Shown here: in pieces, positions 60,017-64,000 of the stretch
How positions within the stretch are numbered: the stretch's first letter is position 1
Layout: the number at the start of each line of letters is the position of its first letter
Origin: Pyxicephalus adspersus
Taxonomy: Eukaryota; Chordata; Amphibia; Anura; Pyxicephalidae
Assembly: GCF_032062135.1 (NCBI RefSeq)
Contig: NC_092864.1
Coordinates: 20,667,723-20,731,722 of the forward strand
Length of the DNA stretch: 64,000 nt
Reading direction: 5' to 3'
Program-made: the position numbers and the translations under genes
The notes under the pieces: model-generated
The model's database searches: none
The model's input: the letters and a program-made list of their open reading frames with translations, nothing else
Told to the model about the DNA's origin: nothing

Positions 60017-61377
60017 CAAATATTGCTGTGATAGGAGGAGGGGATGAGAAGCAACATTTGGCCATATGTGTACTGGTGACACCGGTGCAACAAAAGTTGA
60101 AGGCGATAGTCCCAATGCCTAGAATAGAGACACCATTGCCACTCAATGATCACACAGGCATTAACAAAACCACAGCTGAAGAAATCTCTGCCAGTGCCAC
60201 TGACTGGCAAAAAATTGGGTGGAGAGCTCAAGGGAGGGTATATGTGATTTAAAAAAAAGGGTTGCAGTGGTAATGGGCAGCTGACCACCTATTGGTTATG
60301 CCAAATTGAGCACTGCACCAATTTTATACTAGGAAAAAATTGGGATATAAACACAAATTATTTCCACCAAGACAAAATAAACCCAATGAAAATTCAATGT
60401 CTACCAAGTATAATAATGGTTTCAAAACATTTTTATTGTTATTTATAGTTTTATTAGTTATAACTACTGTATATCATTGTTGATTCAATTGTTTTGATCA
60501 AACAGATTGCCTGTTAGGGAACATTGTTTTTAGAAAGTTTTCACCCATGATTCATCCAACACATTGCTTTGGATTCAATCAGAAAACGTGTTTATGTTTC
60601 ATGCATTTTTTTACTATAAATATAAATATATAAATATAAAAACAGCAAACAAGAGGAGTCCAGTGCATACATTTTTCGGTTTAAACAGTTTTCTACAATA
60701 CAATGAAAAGTGCCAAAGAACCACTAGATGGGGCAATAGTACTACAGAAAAATGTTATCTCCACCAAACCTTAGATTTTATGTTCATGAATTATATAGGG
60801 CTTATAGACACACAACTATATTTTAAGTTTCCATATTATTACGTTTCATATTTTCAATGTGATAAATATATAATTTAATAGTACATATTGGCACACCTGT
60901 ATTTTTGTTAGTGGTGTAGAATCGTTTCCAACTGGCTTCCATCTGGAGGGACAGACCCTTTTTTGGAACCCTCTGTCCATCTTTTCTTCCCAGTTGTCCC
61001 TCTGGCTTGATTTACAAACAGATGTAAAAATGTATTATACTGCACTAAACCTTTCATCCAACCTCCATAGTACTGCAATAAAAAGGCAGCATAGGTAAGG
61101 TAGGTAAGGCAATGCTTAAAAAAACCTTGTAGGTTTAGGAGGAAAAAGTGCTCCTTGTATACAAAAAGTATCTATCTTTTAAGGCACCCCGGTAACTTTA
61201 AATGAGCCCTCCATGAGCCTTAACACACCCAGCACCATTTTGGTGCTCTGCAATGCACAGTACATTTACATGGGTGTATTGCAATGTGCTGAGGGGTGTG
61301 TGCATTGGTTTACAGTGTATATGTGCAGCACAATGCCCTTTTAAAGTTGATTATCAACACAAACTTCAATACACATA
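60017..61377. other. Unannotated sequence
   Basis: No gene or complete transposon recognised. Confidence 0.5.
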
Positions 61378-62181
61378 CACTCACCAGCCACTTTATGCGG
61401 TACATTTTGCTAGTAATTGGTTGGACACCTATTTGCCCTCTGAAATACTGTAACTCTGGTCCATATTGACATGATAGTATCATGCAGTTGCTGTAGGTTG
61501 GTCAGCTGCACATCAGTGATGCAAACCTCCCATTCAATCACATGTCAAGGTATTCCTTTTTATCTAATGATCTGATCTGAGATCTGATGACAGTGAGTAC
61601 AGTAATCTCATTCTCGTGTTCAAGATGCCATTTGGAGATCACTTGAGCTTTGTGACATAGCACAGTATACTGAGGAAACTAGCTTTAGAAGATGGATACA
61701 TTGTGATCATACCAAGAAGGGAAATGAGGGCTGGCTGGGACATTTAAATGTTGCTCAGTTGGTATTAAAATGCCCAAAGTGTGGCAAAAATTATTCCTAT
61801 TATCCACACACCACCACCAGAATGAACCATTCATACAAGGCAGGATGGATCTATGCTTTCATGTTTTTTATGCCAGCTTCTGACTCTACCATCCAAATAT
61901 TGCAGCAGAAATTGAGATTTCTCAGACCATGCATTGTTTTTCCAATCTTCTTCTGTCCAGTTTTGGTGAGCCCACATGGCACCAACATCCATGTCACCTT
62001 TAAAGTCAGTTATCACCTATCTTACACATTTCGATGCCTAGTTTGACCTTCAGCAGGTCATCTTGACAATATCCACATATCTAAAGGCATTGAATGCTGC
62101 CATGTGATTGGCTGATTAAATATTTGTGTTAACAAGCAGCTGACAGGTGTACCTAATACACATATAAGTGGCTGGGGAGGG
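61378..62181 (-). pseudogene. Tc1/mariner-type element, internally deleted, TA flanks
   Basis: The left end CACTCACCAGCCACTTTATG mirrors a decayed right end, GTGTACCTAAT...AGTGGCTGGGGAGGG. TA flanks at 61376-61377 and 62182-62183 fit a TA target duplication. The minus frame 61981-61834 reads WAHQNWTEEDWKNNAWSEKS and continues QFLLQYLDGRVRSWHKKHES, a transposase segment spanning the first catalytic Asp region (here WSE where WSDE is usual). It is about 0.8 kb, shorter than an intact element, and has no full frame. Confidence 0.85.
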
Positions 62182-62183
62182 TA

Positions 62184-64000
62184 TACTGGGAATTGTAGTG
62201 TGCACATTGATATTACAAGAATCTACTTTTTTTATTTTACTTTTTTTTCAGACTAGTTTTAAAGCTGACTATTTTAGTATCTCAGCAAGCAATCTGTAAA
62301 GGGAAAGTGTGCGTTTTATTGCCAGTTCCTATCTACTCATGAACCATAAGTCATATTTCCTGGCAGTTCGAATGACTGGCGATAAGCACTGACACACCAG
62401 CCTTGCCATTGTCAGATCGGAAATGTGTGAAGGTGAATGATGATGAGTTGTCACCTCTTGTCAGGCTGATAACAGATTGAAGTGTTTTGCAGCGGTGATT
62501 ACACTCATTTTCCATCCAGCAATATCTCTTTGGCTTCATAGTATGTTTGTTTTTACATGATGCTTTATGGGGAATCCGTCCAACAAAGTCAGATCGCAGT
62601 CATGTGGCAGGAATGTAAGACAGAAATGTTATTTATAAGTTCATGCCAGGCTAGACACATTCCCCCTGTGTTTAATTACATTTTACCCTTTATATGTCAT
62701 TGGATTACGTATGAAATATCCAACCAGATCCAACTATTCTGGACCTATAAATTTATTCCAAACAGTATGTTATCAAATGGTAATGTCACTGAAATGATTA
62801 ATGTCCTATTTTATAATGTACTCCTTGCAGGTTGCAGTATTTCACTCCTTTCACTCACTGCAGTAGATTCCCTCCATTGGTCACAATTTTATTACAGTCT
62901 AACACTTACTACAATAATTTAAAATCAATGTCAATCAACCAATAAAAATAGGCTAAAAAGTAATCCAATTGCAGGGATTAGTAATGCCATTTAAACTTGG
63001 TGTTTGTGGTCCATCTCCTCCAGCTGAGGATTCTGATTTGTAACTAGATTCTCACCGCGTAATCCTGGGAACCTAATGTGAAAATTAGAAGCAGACCCCC
63101 TTAAAACATTAACACCACAGAGGGTAAACGAATTCTGACAGTTTAATGTTAAAAATGATACCAAAGACAGCCAGCAGGAAACCATATTAATAAACTGTTT
63201 TACCAGGGCACACATGTAACCAATTTGTGTAAAAAACAACACAAGTGACAACCATGACATTTTGTCATGTACACTTTCAATGAAAATCACTGTACAGACA
63301 ATTGGATTTGAGGCAGAACCAGCGTCTATTACATTTATTTTTATGTTAGGTTATATGCAGTCAGTCAGGGCATGTTCAGAATTGTGGTAAAAGAAATGGC
63401 ATTTACCACTCCCCAATACCTACTGTTATTTGCTAGGAATGGTAGCAGGTTTTTTTGCAAGTGGCTGCAAAAAGCTAGCATAGGGGAATCTTTTATGTAT
63501 GACAACTGCTGCCACCACCATACAAGTGGTAAAGTGGTAAAAATGCTTTCACAAACTGTGAGCACGAATATGTCCTATGCCCTAAGTAATGTGCAAATGT
63601 AAAACTATTCAAAAAGCAGGGAATCTGATATTAATTGAAGCATTCCCTGGTGCTTCTTCTCCAAGGTCCACTAATGTCAGATTCACTGCTTTATATACAG
63701 TATAGTACCCCAGGGCCTTTTTCACACCAGCATATTGCAGAGCATGAATTACCACAACACACAATAATAAGCGTGCTGTGGTGACATTTTGAAATGCATG
63801 TCTGTCGTAACAAAAAATGCAGCATGCACTAAATTTGGATTAGCTGTCTATGCAACGCAAAATGCATGACATGGGCCGATCCATACAGGTATTTATCATC
63901 AGATTATGAATGTGGTTTCCTTCAATATTTTAATAAAGGATTTTTTAAGGCAGTTGAGACTTGTAATACCACAAAATGACACATAGAGAGCAGCAAAGAA
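62184..64000. other. Unannotated sequence to window end
   Basis: AT-rich, with a 121-residue plus frame at 62557-62922 that has no recognisable motif and is probably chance. Nothing else seen. Confidence 0.4.

Noticed and set aside
59824..60252. 142-codon frame and overlapping frames on both strands; similar 115-codon frame at 38391-38738
   Set aside because: Both occupy the same CpG-rich MITE, and open frames occur on both strands, as expected of repetitive sequence.
62557..62922. 121-codon plus-strand frame
   Set aside because: AT-driven composition and no recognisable domain; isolated.

Overview
The window looks like ordinary nuclear DNA from a neobatrachian, probably ranoid, frog. It is AT-rich and CpG-poor, has no long open reading frames, and is packed with short inverted-repeat DNA transposons of kinds I recognise from ranid genomes. 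The species call is inference from repeat types and one gene. No RNA gene, CRISPR array or prokaryotic or viral gene is visible.

One real gene is supported: grifin (galectin-related inter-fibre protein, a lens galectin), complete on the minus strand from 56902 down to 49422. It has four coding exons (56891-56902, 52083-52162, 50492-50654, 49422-49589). They splice in frame with GT-AG junctions into a 140-residue single-domain galectin that keeps the full sugar-binding signature. A TATA-like box and a SOX-type site lie upstream, and poly(A) signals lie about 250-320 nt past the stop.

The rest is intergenic or intronic sequence dominated by mobile-element relics. From left to right: a piggyBac-like element inserted in a palindromic MITE (1-1594); a Tc1/mariner relic hit twice by that same MITE family (7860-9030); a MITE inside a MITE followed by a CR1-like tail (12131-13165); a 676-bp TIR element (16722-17397); palindromic MITEs (22961-24140); two hAT MITEs 44 bp apart with perfect 8-bp target duplications (26433-27098); a large near-perfect palindrome (28146-28505); a CpG-rich MITE (38220-38660, second copy 59588-60016); a composite hAT element (43294-43958, second copy 55316-55853); a Tc1-type element carrying an L2-like retrotransposon and a further MITE (45455-47088); and a second, cleaner copy of that Tc1-type element (61378-62181). 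The grifin introns carry their own load: a 450-nt polypyrimidine tract in intron 3, two repeats in intron 2 and a cluster of MITEs in intron 1.

I saw no new multi-gene system. The most notable points are the intact sugar-binding residues of the frog Grifin, the 12-nt first coding exon, the 360-bp palindrome, and several nested insertions whose order can be read directly from target-site duplications.
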